From Acrocarpospora catenulata (GTDB lineage Bacteria; Actinomycetota; Actinomycetes; Streptosporangiales; Streptosporangiaceae): a stretch of 64,000 nucleotides of DNA. A model generated the notes under the pieces. The model made no database searches. It had not been told where the DNA came from and saw only the letters and a list, made by a program, of their open reading frames with translations. The DNA is taken from the NCBI RefSeq assembly GCF_018476525.1, contig NZ_JAHCST010000012.1, positions 170,895-234,894 of the forward strand, given 5' to 3'. How positions within the stretch are numbered: position 1 is the first letter of the stretch; every line of letters begins with the position of its first letter. The position numbers were made by a program, and so were the translations under genes. Below are positions 36,325 to 44,859 of this stretch, one piece after another.

Positions 36325-37066
36325 TAGACAGCCGGTCCAGGAGCAGGCGGGTGATCTCCTCCGGGCGTTCCATGCCCGGCAGGTGACCCGCCCACGGCAG
36401 TTCCAGCAGCTCGGCCGAAGCCAGCTCACGGGCCAGGTGACGCCCGGTCTCCCGGAAGTAGGGAAGGTCCTGGGCGCCGATCACGACCAGCGTGGGTGCG
36501 GTGATGACCGTCAGATCGATGGCGGGTTTGACGAACTCCAGGTCCTCGGCCGCCGCCAGCTGCAGCTCGAAGGCGTTGCGCTGCATGAGAGCCAGGCGGG
36601 CGTGCGCCTCGGGGGCCGCCTCCGGGCCGAGCCAGGTGCGTACGTTGAGCTCGACGGCCCCGTCCAGATCGCCCGCCTCCAGCAGCCGATCCTCCTGATC
36701 ACCGAACTCGGCCAGCTCGGGCGTGGGCGGCAACCCGGCGCCGGCGTTGAGCAGCACCAGCCGGGAAACCAGGTCGGGCCGGAGCGTGGCCAGCTGAAGG
36801 GCGACCTCACCACCACCGGAGGCCCCGACCACCGCCACCGGCCCGGTCCCCAGCCGATCCAGCAGCTCGGCCGCGTCCCCCGCATGGGAGAAAGGCCCGT
36901 CGGCGGCACACGGAGTCCGGCCGTAACCACGGAAATCCATGCGAATGACACGGAAGGCACCGGCCAGCTCCGGCCATTGCGGGTCCCACATGCCGGAGTC
37001 GGCGGCCGTGGAATGAAGCAGCAGCACGGGAGGGCCGTCTCCGGCCTCCTCCCACCAAGGGCTCAT
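36320..37066 (-). CDS. Alpha/beta-fold hydrolase
   Basis: A 248-residue hydrolase. The nucleophile elbow is VGASGGGEVAL, the acid is probably the Asp in VVIGAQDLPYF, and the histidine is in WAGHLPGMERP near the C-terminus. The oxyanion region LLLHSTAADSGMWDPQW is also typical. ATG 37066 (MSPWWEEAGDGPP) is the first sensible start; GTG 37075 is possible. Esterase, lactonase and haloperoxidase-like activities all fit. Confidence 0.9.
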   Translation of the reverse strand: MSPWWEEAGDGPPVLLLHSTAADSGMWDPQWPELAGAFRVIRMDFRGYGRTPCAADGPFSHAGDAAELLDRLGTGPVAVVGASGGGEVALQLATLRPDLVSRLVLLNAGAGLPPTPELAEFGDQEDRLLEAGDLDGAVELNVRTWLGPEAAPEAHARLALMQRNAFELQLAAAEDLEFVKPAIDLTVITAPTLVVIGAQDLPYFRETGRHLARELASAELLELPWAGHLPGMERPEEITRLLLDRLSN

Positions 37067-37171
37067 CGCAGACACCCGGTCATGCTCCCGCCCAACCCAG
37101 GCACCCGCAATCGGTTTAACGACCGACCCGGCTGCGGCTCCCCTGCCCCCGAAACGGACGCCCCGCATCCG

Positions 37172-37585
37172 TCAGCCGGACGGCTCATTGCCCCGGTGAA
37201 GGCCGAACGCCAGATACAGTACGGCGGCGATCACCGCCCACGCCGCGGTGCCGATTCCCAGGACGAGCGGAACGGGCAGCCGGGTGGCCGTCGCCCAGAC
37301 GCACACCGCGAAGGCGATCATGCCCACGGCGCCCAGCACCGCGCCCCGGACATCCTGGACGGCGGGCGCACGCCGATGTTCCTCCTCCTCGATGAGGGTC
37401 AGCGTGGCGGCCAGGATGGCGGGAAAGGCCAGGAACACTCCCCCGGCCACCGGCCCCCAGTGCAGCCCGACCAGGCCGGCGATCACCGAGACCAGCGCGC
37501 CGAAGGCGAAGCGCACCACCAGCCCACGCACCGGCGTCTGCCGTATTTTCGACGGCCGCACCCGGATCCGGTTCCCCGCGCTCAT
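37172..37585 (-). CDS. DUF3147-like small membrane protein, second of a pair
   Basis: A 137-residue integral membrane protein with a basic N-terminus (RIRVRPSKIRQT) and about four hydrophobic helices (VVRFAFGALVSVIAGLVG, GGVFLAFPAILAATLTLI, AVLGAVGMIAFAVCVWA, VLGIGTAAWAVIAAVLYL). A charged EEEEHRR loop separates the second and third. ATG 37585 overlaps the stop of the preceding gene (ATGA). The pair looks like an interacting two-subunit membrane unit. Function unknown. Confidence 0.8.
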   Translation of the reverse strand: MSAGNRIRVRPSKIRQTPVRGLVVRFAFGALVSVIAGLVGLHWGPVAGGVFLAFPAILAATLTLIEEEEHRRAPAVQDVRGAVLGAVGMIAFAVCVWATATRLPVPLVLGIGTAAWAVIAAVLYLAFGLHRGNEPSG

Positions 37586-37923
37586 GTGATCAGCACCCAG
37601 CCCGCGCCCGCGACGGCCGCCCACACGGCCAGCGCCGTCACCGAGCCCGCCAGGGCGCCCAGGCTGCGCACCAGGGGCACGGCCACCGCGCAGTAGGCGA
37701 CCAGCGCCACCGATCCGGCGATCATGCCGAGCGCGGACTCCGCCAGCGGGCGGCTGCCCTGGTCCAGCACGGTGACCGTCATGCCCGCCAGCGCCACGGC
37801 GGGAGCGGCGGCGAAGATGCCGGCGAACCGCTTGGGCGTCACCGTCTCACCGGCCATGGCGAAGACCATCACGAGCAGGCCGCCGAGCAGCCCGCGCGCC
37901 ACGATCAACCACACCTGACTCAT
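37582..37923 (-). CDS. DUF3147-like small membrane protein, first of a pair
   Basis: A 113-residue protein, nearly all hydrophobic: four helices (LIVARGLLGGLLVMVFAMAG, FAGIFAAAPAVALAGMTV, ALGMIAGSVALVAYCAVAV, VTALAVWAAVAGAGWVLI). The segment TPKRFAGIFAAAPAVAL resembles the second-helix region of its partner (FPAILAATL), as expected for duplicated DUF3147 subunits. It is followed by its partner with a four-base overlap and preceded by a 56-residue membrane protein gene 14 bases upstream. Confidence 0.8.
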   Translation of the reverse strand: MSQVWLIVARGLLGGLLVMVFAMAGETVTPKRFAGIFAAAPAVALAGMTVTVLDQGSRPLAESALGMIAGSVALVAYCAVAVPLVRSLGALAGSVTALAVWAAVAGAGWVLIT

Positions 37924-37937
37924 CCGACTGTGAAGGC

Positions 37938-38108
37938 TCAGGCCGCCTCCACGGCCTCCCCGGCCTCCCGGAGGCGGGGGAAGCGGCGCTGGCTGGACAG
38001 CAGGTGGCCGATGGCGACGATGCCCACGACGGGCCAGTCCACCACACCCGCGGCTCCCAACCCGACCAGGACCGCGTAGAAGACGAGGTGCTCGGGCCTG
38101 ACATCCAT
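37938..38108 (-). CDS. 56-residue predicted membrane protein, first gene of the DUF3147 operon
   Basis: A short reading frame from ATG 38108 to TGA at 37938, preceded by GGGAGG. One hydrophobic stretch (LVFYAVLVGLGAAGVVDWP, then VVGIVAIGHLL) could form one long or two short helices. The tail is charged (SSQRRFPRLREAGEAVEAA). It is too short for most gene callers, but the ribosome binding site, codon pattern and tight spacing to the DUF3147 pair support it. No function is known. Confidence 0.7.
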   Translation of the reverse strand: MDVRPEHLVFYAVLVGLGAAGVVDWPVVGIVAIGHLLSSQRRFPRLREAGEAVEAA

Positions 38109-38207
38109 GGATGCCTCCCTTCTATCGGCGATTGGCCGTTGGTGCCCTCCGGCATATCGGGTAAGCCCGTACGGCGGTAAAGGTCGGTAAAGAGGACCGA
38201 ACCGCGG

Positions 38208-39176
38208 TCAGACGCCGTACATCTTGGCCAGTTCCCTGACGGCTTCGGCCATCAGGTCGCGCAGCTCGGGCGGGTCCAGGACCTCCAGGCCCGAGCCGAG
38301 GCGCAGCAGTTGCCAGCGGGCGTGGCGCAGCGACTCGATGGGGACCGAGAGCAGGATCCGGCCGTCGGGGTCGGAGGTGGCGGCGGCCAGGGACTCCTCG
38401 ACGGTGTCGTTGCCGAGGGTGTAACGGAGCAGGCCCAGGGAGTCGGGGTGGAGGCGGATGCGGGCGGTGCCGGTGTACATGCGGGCGGCGAAGTCGGCGG
38501 CGAAGCGGCGCCAGAAGTCGACCAGGTCGAAGTCGGGGCGGCGTTCGAAGCGGCCGGGCAGGGGGTGCACCGACAGGATGCGGGCGATGCGGTAGGTGCG
38601 GAAGTCGCCGGAGGTCTCGGCGGCCAGGTACCAGGAGCCGCCTTTGAGCACCAGGCCGTAGGGGTGGATGTCGCGTTCGACCTCCTCGGGGCCCCAGCGG
38701 CGGTAGCGCATGCGCAGCGGCCGCTGCTCCCAGACGGCCTCGGCCACCTCGGCCAGGTGCGGGACCTCCTCGCCTGACCGGTACCAGCCGGGCACGTCCA
38801 GGTGGAAGCGTTCGCGCATCATGGCCGCCTGGGAGCGGGGTTCGGGCGGCAGCGCGGCCAGCACCTTCAGCTCGGCGGCGGCGGCCACCTCGCCGAGGCC
38901 GAGGTCCGCGGCGGGTCCGGGCAGCCCGGCCAGGAAGAGCGAGGCGGCCTCGGCGGCGGTCAGCCCGGTGAGCCGGGTGCGGTAGCCGTCCAGCAACTGG
39001 TATCCCCCGGCGGGGCCGCGGTCGGCGTACACGGGCACGCCGGCGGCGGACAGGGCCTCCACGTCGCGGTAGACGGTGCGGATGGACACCTCGAGCTCGG
39101 TGGAGATCTCGGCGGCGGTCATCCGGCCGCGGGTCTGGAGCAGCAGCAGGAGGGAGAGCAACCGGCTGGCACGCAT
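38208..39176 (-). CDS. HTH-WYL transcriptional regulator
   Basis: A 322-residue regulator with an N-terminal DeoR-type winged helix (MRASRLLSLLLLLQ, MTAAEISTELEVSIRTVYRD) and a central WYL domain (about 140-230, HPYGLVLKGGSWYLAAE), which binds nucleic acid or small ligands. A WCX-type C-terminal part follows (LHPDSLGLLRYT). WYL proteins control DNA damage, phage defence and metabolic genes. ATG 39176 fits the conserved start. The nearest divergent gene encodes a DeoR regulator, with 54 bases between the starts. Targets unknown. Confidence 0.92.
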   Translation of the reverse strand: MRASRLLSLLLLLQTRGRMTAAEISTELEVSIRTVYRDVEALSAAGVPVYADRGPAGGYQLLDGYRTRLTGLTAAEAASLFLAGLPGPAADLGLGEVAAAAELKVLAALPPEPRSQAAMMRERFHLDVPGWYRSGEEVPHLAEVAEAVWEQRPLRMRYRRWGPEEVERDIHPYGLVLKGGSWYLAAETSGDFRTYRIARILSVHPLPGRFERRPDFDLVDFWRRFAADFAARMYTGTARIRLHPDSLGLLRYTLGNDTVEESLAAATSDPDGRILLSVPIESLRHARWQLLRLGSGLEVLDPPELRDLMAEAVRELAKMYGV

Positions 39177-39213
39177 ACGCCCAAGTGTGCCCGATTGCGT
39201 ATCGAACATTGCT

Positions 39214-39229
39214 TGTGTTCAAATGCACA
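39214..39229. promoter_or_regulatory. Candidate operator TGTG-N8-CACA before the DeoR gene
   Basis: TGTG at 39214-39217 and CACA at 39226-39229 form a short dyad ending directly before ATG 39231, in the 54-base divergent region shared with the WYL gene. DeoR proteins often repress themselves through such sites. The arms are only four bases. Confidence 0.3.
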
Positions 39230-39230
39230 C

Positions 39231-39989
39231 ATGGAAGGTGCCGACCGGATTCGGGCGATCATGAACGCGCTGCGCGTCAACGACAGCGTCTCGGTGGCCG
39301 AGCTGGCCGCCAGGCATGGCGTCTCGGAGATGACCATCCGCCGCGACCTGGACGAGCTCGCCCAGCAGGGCGTCGTGCGCCGCGTCCGCGGCGGCGCGCT
39401 CAGCCTGCTGCTGCGCGGCGAGGAACCCCCCTTCGGCGTACGGGAGCGGGAGGCGGTGGACGCCAAGCGCCGCATCGCCCAGGAGGTGGCCGCATTGCTG
39501 GCCGACGGCGAGGCGGTGGTGCTGGACGGCGGCACCACCACCCTGGAGGTGGCCCGCGCGGTGCACGACCGGCGGCTGACCGTGCTGCCGCTGGCCCTGC
39601 GCTGCGCCGACGAGCTGGCCCTGGCCCCCCGCGTCAAGCTCGTGCTGCCCGGCGGGGAGGTGCGGGCCGGCGAGCTGAACTTCGTCGGCCCGCTGACCGA
39701 GACCTCGCTGCGGGCGCTGCGTTTCGACACCGCGGTGATCGGCTGCTGCGGCATGTCGGCCGAGCACGGGGTCACCGCGCACGACCTGGAGGACGTGGCG
39801 GTCAAGCAGGCCGCCATCGCCTCGGCCCGGCGGGTCATCGTGGCCTGCGACTCCGGCAAGTTCACCCGCACCGCCTTCGGCGCGGTGTGCTCCTACGACA
39901 AGCTCGACGTGGTGGTCACCGACGTCGGCATTCCCCGTGACCAGCTCGACGCGCTCACCGGCGCCGGGGTGACGGTCCGGGTCACCTGA
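39231..39989 (+). CDS. DeoR/GlpR-family transcriptional regulator
   Basis: A 252-residue sugar-phosphate-responsive repressor type. The winged helix occupies about 5-58 (IRAIMNALRVNDSVSVAELA, HGVSEMTIRRDLDELAQQG, VVRRVRGGAL). The DeoRC sensor domain follows (about 75-235) with VLDGGTTTLEVARAV, LNFVGPLTETSL, AVIGCCGMS and VIVACDSGKF, which bind sugar phosphates in this family. It ends 33 bases before the MFS gene and may control it. Confidence 0.93.
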   Translation: MEGADRIRAIMNALRVNDSVSVAELAARHGVSEMTIRRDLDELAQQGVVRRVRGGALSLLLRGEEPPFGVREREAVDAKRRIAQEVAALLADGEAVVLDGGTTTLEVARAVHDRRLTVLPLALRCADELALAPRVKLVLPGGEVRAGELNFVGPLTETSLRALRFDTAVIGCCGMSAEHGVTAHDLEDVAVKQAAIASARRVIVACDSGKFTRTAFGAVCSYDKLDVVVTDVGIPRDQLDALTGAGVTVRVT

Positions 39990-40022
39990 CCCCCCTCCTT
40001 TACGAAGTAAGGAACGTCCCCC

Positions 40023-41195
40023 ATGACGATCACCGCCCCCGACCGGGCCACGCTGCTGCGGGCCCGCCTGGCCGTGTACGGGCTGTTCATGATCGCCGGA
40101 ATGGCGCTGGGCACCTGGACCTCCCGCATCCCGGCCATCAAGGACCGTCTGTCCCTCAGTGACGGCGAGCTGAGCCTGGGCCTGCTCGGCATCGCCGCCG
40201 GCGCCATCGCCGGCATGCAGGTCGTGGGCCGCCTGGTCGACCGGTACGGCAGCCGCCGCGTGATGATCCCCGTCGCCCTGGCCCAGGGAGTGGTGCTGCT
40301 GCTCCCGGCGTACGCGCCGAGCCTGCCGGCCCTGGCCGCGGCGATGTTCACCTTCGGGGTGGTGCACGGCGTGCTGGACGTGTCCATGAACGCCAACGCC
40401 GTGGTGGTGGAACGCGCCCACGCCCGGCCGATCATGTCCTCCTTCCACGCGGTGTTCAGCCTCGGCGGCTTCGCCGGAGCCGGGGTGGGCGGCCTGTTCG
40501 CCCACGCCCAGGCCAGCGTGCCGGTCACCTTCGGCACGGTCGGCGTGGTGATCACCGCGATGGCGGTGGTGTGCGCCCGCTGGGCGCTGCCCGACGCCTT
40601 CGACGCCGGGCGCGACCCCCAGCGGGAGGAGGGGCCCCAGGCGCGGCTCGGCGGGTGGGTGCTGTTCCTGGGCGTGCTGTCGTTCTGCTGCCTGGTCGGC
40701 GAGGGCGCCGCCGCCGACTGGAGCTCGGTCTACCTGGTGCAGGACCTGGCCGCCCAGGAGTCGGTGGGCGCGGTCGGCTACGCCGCCTTCTCGATCATGA
40801 TGACCGCGGGGCGGCTGGCCGGGGACCGGCTGACCGCCCGGTTCGGGCCGGTGCTGCTGGTGCGCTGCTGCGGCGCGCTGGCCGGAACGGGCCTGCTGGC
40901 GGCGCTGCTGATCGGCCACCAGCTGGCCGGGGTGATCGGCTTCGGCCTGTTCGGGGCGGGCCTGTCGTGCATCATCCCGCAGGTGTTCTCCGCCGCCGGC
41001 CACCGCGACCCGGCCCAGTCCGGCCGCGCCCTGGCCCGGGTGGCCAGCCTGGGCTACCTGGGGCTGCTGGCCGGGCCGGTGCTGATCGGCGCCGCCGCCG
41101 AACTCACCTCGCTGCCGGTGGCGCTGGGCGTCCCGGCGGTGCTGGCCCTGTTCGTGGCCCTGGCCGCCCCCGCCCTGCGACCCTCCCGCGGCTGA
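40023..41195 (+). CDS. MFS transporter (YbjJ/FucP-like)
   Basis: A 390-residue twelve-helix transporter. MALGTWTSRIPAIKDRL is the conserved N-terminal block of the YbjJ-like branch. VGRLVDRYGSRRVM is the motif A loop between helices 2 and 3, and MTAGRLAGDRLTARFGP the matching loop in the second half. WSSVYLVQDLAA precedes helix 8. ATG 40023 is preceded by AAGGAACG. The adjacent DeoR regulator suggests a sugar or sugar acid substrate; direction of transport is unknown. Confidence 0.92.
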   Translation: MTITAPDRATLLRARLAVYGLFMIAGMALGTWTSRIPAIKDRLSLSDGELSLGLLGIAAGAIAGMQVVGRLVDRYGSRRVMIPVALAQGVVLLLPAYAPSLPALAAAMFTFGVVHGVLDVSMNANAVVVERAHARPIMSSFHAVFSLGGFAGAGVGGLFAHAQASVPVTFGTVGVVITAMAVVCARWALPDAFDAGRDPQREEGPQARLGGWVLFLGVLSFCCLVGEGAAADWSSVYLVQDLAAQESVGAVGYAAFSIMMTAGRLAGDRLTARFGPVLLVRCCGALAGTGLLAALLIGHQLAGVIGFGLFGAGLSCIIPQVFSAAGHRDPAQSGRALARVASLGYLGLLAGPVLIGAAAELTSLPVALGVPAVLALFVALAAPALRPSRG

Positions 41196-41246
41196 GGGAC
41201 AGCCTGAGGGACAGCCCCCTGGGGCGGGCCGGGGCGGCTGCCTACC

Positions 41247-42059
41247 GTGACCGTTATGACGCAGTTGCAGAACCGGCCGCAGTCGTGGCGGCCGACCGCC
41301 ACCGAACGGGACGCCTGGGTGCGGGACGCGCTGCGCGCCGTGACCGGGCTCATCGCGGGCCCGGGCGGGTTCGCGCTCTACCTGCTCGGCGAGTACGTCT
41401 ACGACCGGCGCCACCTGCTCTACCAACTGGGCGGGGAGCCGTACCAGGCGCTGAACACCCAGGGCCGCAGCGCGCCGGCCGGGACGGGGACCTTCAACGC
41501 GATGGGGTTCGTCGCCGGCGCCGGGTACGGGCGGACGCTGTCGATCACCCCGGCCCTGACCACCTCGGCGCAGGCCATGGGCATGCGGGCCGGGGACCCG
41601 GTCTCGGTCGCGCTGGCCGGGCAGACCAGCGGGTCCGGGCTGGTGGTACCGGGCCGCATCGGGTCCACCCTGCACGTGACCGTGCCCGCCGAGACGTACT
41701 CGGTGGCGGCGCTGGGCGCCAGCCGGTCGGGCCTGTTCCAGCAGCGGGACCCGGTGATCGGGACGGCCGGGGCGCAGACCGGGGGCGGGCCGGTGCTGCT
41801 GCCGCTGCTGGGCCGCGCCCCGCACCCGGCCACGCCCTTCCAGACGCGGCTGCCGCGCTGCCCGTGGTGCGGGAAGGAGGTGCGCGGGTCGGTGTTCGCC
41901 GCGATGCAACAGTGCCCGGCGCGGCTCCTGCCGCAGGTCGGCCAGGGCCATCGGGCCAGGCCCGCCGCGACGGTCTGCGGCGACTGCGGGCGCACCGTCG
42001 TCAACGGAAGCGGCCACACCTGGTTCTGCCGGGTGCTCAGCTTCCTGGACGACCTGTGA
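41247..42059 (+). CDS. Conserved protein with C-terminal cysteine-pair (zinc-ribbon-like) region
   Basis: A hypothetical protein of up to 270 residues. The body (about 20-190) is rich in Gly and Ala with no signal peptide. The C-terminus has CPWCG (about 213), CGDCG (about 249) and a last Cys in TWFCRVL, which together could bind zinc. Start is GTG 41247 or ATG 41256; a strong ribosome binding site is missing. The stop TGA abuts the stop of the convergent gene, giving TGATCA at 42057-42062. The plus frame is preferred because the opposite strand reads like a shadow. Function not recognised. Confidence 0.6.
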   Translation: MTVMTQLQNRPQSWRPTATERDAWVRDALRAVTGLIAGPGGFALYLLGEYVYDRRHLLYQLGGEPYQALNTQGRSAPAGTGTFNAMGFVAGAGYGRTLSITPALTTSAQAMGMRAGDPVSVALAGQTSGSGLVVPGRIGSTLHVTVPAETYSVAALGASRSGLFQQRDPVIGTAGAQTGGGPVLLPLLGRAPHPATPFQTRLPRCPWCGKEVRGSVFAAMQQCPARLLPQVGQGHRARPAATVCGDCGRTVVNGSGHTWFCRVLSFLDDL

Positions 42060-42818
42060 TCAGATGGCCTGTCCCGGGTCCTCGCCGCCCGGCAGCGGGC
42101 TCGGGCTCTGCCCCCGGGTCTCGGTCTCCCCTGGGCTCGGCGAGGGCTGCATCGGCTCCGGCGAGGTCGGCACCGGCGGCGGCGTCGGCACGAACACGGT
42201 GGGCGGCAGCGGCCGCGCCGGGGTGACCTCGTCGTCGGAGCGGAACATCATCAGCCACAGGATGACCCCCGCCAGCAGCACCAGCGTGGCCAGCGCCACC
42301 GAGGCCAGCGTCACCGAGCGCACCGTCTCGGTCGGCGGCGGCGCCGGGGGCGGCGGCGCGGGCAGCGCCGGGTTGCGGTCCCCCAGCCAGTACGGCACGA
42401 AGTCCGGCCCGTGCCGGTCGCCGATCAGCATGCCCGAGACCATCACCGGCTCCAGGAACCGTTCAGCCCCGATCCCGCCCGGCGCGTACGGCACCGCCAC
42501 CCAGGGGGCCTCACCGCCGTCCCAGGCCACCACCGGCGGGGTACCCGCCGCGCGCCGCATCCGGCCCACCCGCGACAGCAGCCCGCGCACCCCGCTGCGG
42601 GCCGCCTCACTGTCCTTGATCCCGGTCACGAACCGGTCCCTGGCCGCGGGGTCCAGCGCGGCGCCCCTGGTCAGCACGGCCACCGAGACCGCCCGGCCGT
42701 CCGCGCCCTGGGCCAGGTAGACCAGCCCGGCCGGGGCCGCCTGAAGACGCGCCTGCAGCACGAAAGGCCCCAGCCGGGGCGGGTCGCCGTACTGCAGTGG
42801 AGTGGCCATCTCCCTCAT
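42060..42818 (-). CDS. Membrane protein with kinase-like N-terminal remnant and Pro-rich tail
   Basis: A 252-residue protein. Residues about 10-100 (LGPFVLQARLQAAPAGLVYL, then AVLTRGAALDPAARDRFVTG) resemble the first lobe of an actinobacterial Ser/Thr protein kinase. No VAIK lysine, HRD or DFG motifs are present, so it would be catalytically dead. A Pro-rich bridge (PAPPPPAPPPTETVRS), one membrane helix (about 168-190, ASVALATLVLLAGVILWLMM) and a Pro/Ser/Thr-rich extracellular tail follow. ATG 42818 has AGGTG upstream. It is divergent from the MoxR operon. Pseudokinase reading is inference. Confidence 0.7.
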   Translation of the reverse strand: MREMATPLQYGDPPRLGPFVLQARLQAAPAGLVYLAQGADGRAVSVAVLTRGAALDPAARDRFVTGIKDSEAARSGVRGLLSRVGRMRRAAGTPPVVAWDGGEAPWVAVPYAPGGIGAERFLEPVMVSGMLIGDRHGPDFVPYWLGDRNPALPAPPPPAPPPTETVRSVTLASVALATLVLLAGVILWLMMFRSDDEVTPARPLPPTVFVPTPPPVPTSPEPMQPSPSPGETETRGQSPSPLPGGEDPGQAI

Positions 42819-42904
42819 GAAAACACACCTGGTGTTCCCATCCGCCACAGCGGGCAGGGACAGACCATGGATTTCTGCCGGGGAGTCACGATTGAATAAC
42901 ACCC

Positions 42905-43942
42905 ATGACCGTTGCTGAGGAAGAGCCGGGCACCAGTGTCGCCCGGGCCGCCGATGGGAACACCGACGCCGACCTGGGCGCGCTGCGCGAGGCCCTGAGC
43001 GAGGTGCGCCGGGTGATCGTCGGCCAGGACCACATGGTGGAACGGCTGCTGGTGGCGCTCCTGGCGCGGGGCCACTGCCTGCTGGAGGGCGTGCCCGGGG
43101 TGGCCAAGACGCTGGCCGCCTCCACGCTGGCCACCGTCGTCGGAGGCACGTTCGCGCGCATCCAGTTCACCCCCGACCTGGTTCCCAGCGACATCGTCGG
43201 CACCCGCGTCTACCATCCGAGCAGCGAACGCTTCGACGTCGAGCTGGGGCCGGTCTTCGTCAACTTCCTGCTGGCCGACGAGATCAACCGCGCCCCCGCC
43301 AAGGTGCAGTCGGCGCTGCTGGAGGTCATGGCCGAACGCCAGGTCACCCTGGCCGGCGTCACCCACCGGCTGCCCCGCCCGTTCGTGGTGCTGGCCACCC
43401 AGAACCCGATCGAGTCCGAGGGCGTCTACCCCCTGCCGGAGGTGCAGCGCGACCGGTTCCTGTTCAAGGTGCGGGTGGCCCACCCCACCGCGCACGAGGA
43501 ACTGGAGATCCTGCACCGGATGAGCGTCACCCCGCCGGTGCCGGAGAAGGTGCTCGACCCGGACCGGCTGCTGGCCCTGCAGCAGACCGCCGAGGAGGTC
43601 TCGGTCCACCAGCTGGTCGCCGACTACGTGGTCCGCCTGGTCATGGCCACCCGCAACCCCGCCGAGTACGGGCTGCGCGAGCTGGAGGAGACCATCGAGA
43701 TCGGGGTCAGCCCGCGCGCCACCCTCGGCCTGGTGGCCGCCGGGCGGGCGCTGGCCCTGCTGCGCGGCCGCGACTACCTGCTCCCCGACGACATCCGCGA
43801 CGTCGCCGTGGACGTGATGTCCCACCGGCTGATGCTCACCTTCGACGCCCTGGCCGACGGCATCGAACCGGAGGACGTGATCCGCCAGATCCTGCTGTCG
43901 GTGCCGCCGCCGCTGGTGGTCTGGAACCAGGGCCAGCGGTGA
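42905..43942 (+). CDS. MoxR-family AAA+ ATPase
   Basis: A 345-residue AAA+ chaperone-like ATPase. The Walker A is GVPGVAKTL, Walker B LLADEINRAPAKVQSALLEVM, sensor 1 VLATQNPIESEGVYPLPE, and the arginine-finger region RFLFKV. MoxR proteins remodel or load metal onto VWA-domain partners, and here a DUF58 and a VWA gene follow directly. Its stop overlaps the next GTG by four bases. The target complex is unknown. Confidence 0.95.
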   Translation: MTVAEEEPGTSVARAADGNTDADLGALREALSEVRRVIVGQDHMVERLLVALLARGHCLLEGVPGVAKTLAASTLATVVGGTFARIQFTPDLVPSDIVGTRVYHPSSERFDVELGPVFVNFLLADEINRAPAKVQSALLEVMAERQVTLAGVTHRLPRPFVVLATQNPIESEGVYPLPEVQRDRFLFKVRVAHPTAHEELEILHRMSVTPPVPEKVLDPDRLLALQQTAEEVSVHQLVADYVVRLVMATRNPAEYGLRELEETIEIGVSPRATLGLVAAGRALALLRGRDYLLPDDIRDVAVDVMSHRLMLTFDALADGIEPEDVIRQILLSVPPPLVVWNQGQR

Positions 43943-44859
43943 GCTCCCCGGAGCTGCGCCGCGCTCCGCACGCGGCGCTGCGGCGGCTGGAACTGACCGT
44001 GGTGCGCCGCCTGGACGGGCTGCTCCAGGGCGGCCACCAGGGGCTGCTGCCGGGACCCGGCAGCGAGCTCGGCGACACCCGGGTCTACGTGCCCGGCGAG
44101 GACGACGTGCGCCGGATGGACTGGGCGGTCACCGCCCGCACCACCATCCCGCACGTGCGGGACCTGATCGCCGACCGGGAACTGGAGACCTGGGCGCTGG
44201 CCGACATGTCGGCCAGCATGGACTTCGGCACCGCCGACACCGACAAACGCTCCCTGGTCATCGCCGCCCTGTCGGCGATCGGCTTCCTGGCCAGCCGGGT
44301 CGGCGACCGCTTCGGGGCGTACGTGATGCACGGCGAGGAACTGCACCGCTACCCCGCCAGGCCCGGCCGCCCGGCCCTGTTCGGGCTGCTCGCCTCGCTC
44401 ACCGACGCGCCCCGCGCCACCGGCTCCACCGAACTCGGCGGCGCGATCGAGCTGATGGCCGCCGCGCACCGGCGGCGCGGCATGCGGGTGGTGGTCTCCG
44501 ACTTCCTGGACGACCCCGCCACCTGGGAGCGCCCGATGCGGCGCCTGTCGGCCCGCCAGCAGGTGCTGGCCGTGGAGGTCATCGACCCGCGCGAGCTGGA
44601 ACTGCCCGACGTCGGCTCGGTCACCCTGCTGGACCCCGAGACCGGCCACTCCCGTGACATCCACCTGTCCCGCCGGCTGCGCGAGCGGTACGCCGAGGCC
44701 GCCGCCGCCCAGCGCGAGGCCAACCGGGTGGCGCTGCGCCGCAGCGGGGCCGCCCACCTGGTGCTCCGCACCGACCGGGACTGGGTGTTCGACATCGCCC
44801 AGTTCGTCCTGCAGCAACGCCGGACCGCCCACCTCCTGGCCCGGAGGGCACGCGCATGA
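43939..44859 (+). CDS. DUF58 domain protein
   Basis: A 306-residue cytoplasmic protein with the DUF58 block [20 protein letters not shown] followed by an integrin-like fold ([12 protein letters not shown], with Asp-x-Ser-x-Ser-like residues, and [11 protein letters not shown]). DUF58 proteins travel with MoxR ATPases. The GTG start 43939 is in GTGA, overlapping the moxR stop, and its stop overlaps the VWA start (ATGA). Three proteins in fixed order suggest a cell-envelope related complex. Confidence 0.93.
   Translation: MSSPELRRAPHAALRRLELTVVRRLDGLLQGGHQGLLPGPGSELGDTRVYVPGEDDVRRMDWAVTARTTIPHVRDLIADRELETWALADMSASMDFGTADTDKRSLVIAALSAIGFLASRVGDRFGAYVMHGEELHRYPARPGRPALFGLLASLTDAPRATGSTELGGAIELMAAAHRRRGMRVVVSDFLDDPATWERPMRRLSARQQVLAVEVIDPRELELPDVGSVTLLDPETGHSRDIHLSRRLRERYAEAAAAQREANRVALRRSGAAHLVLRTDRDWVFDIAQFVLQQRRTAHLLARRARA

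Noticed and set aside
39219..42017. Minus-strand frame of about 930 codons
   Set aside because: Antisense to the DeoR, MFS and 41247 genes; low-complexity His, Gln and Gly content typical of GC-driven shadows.
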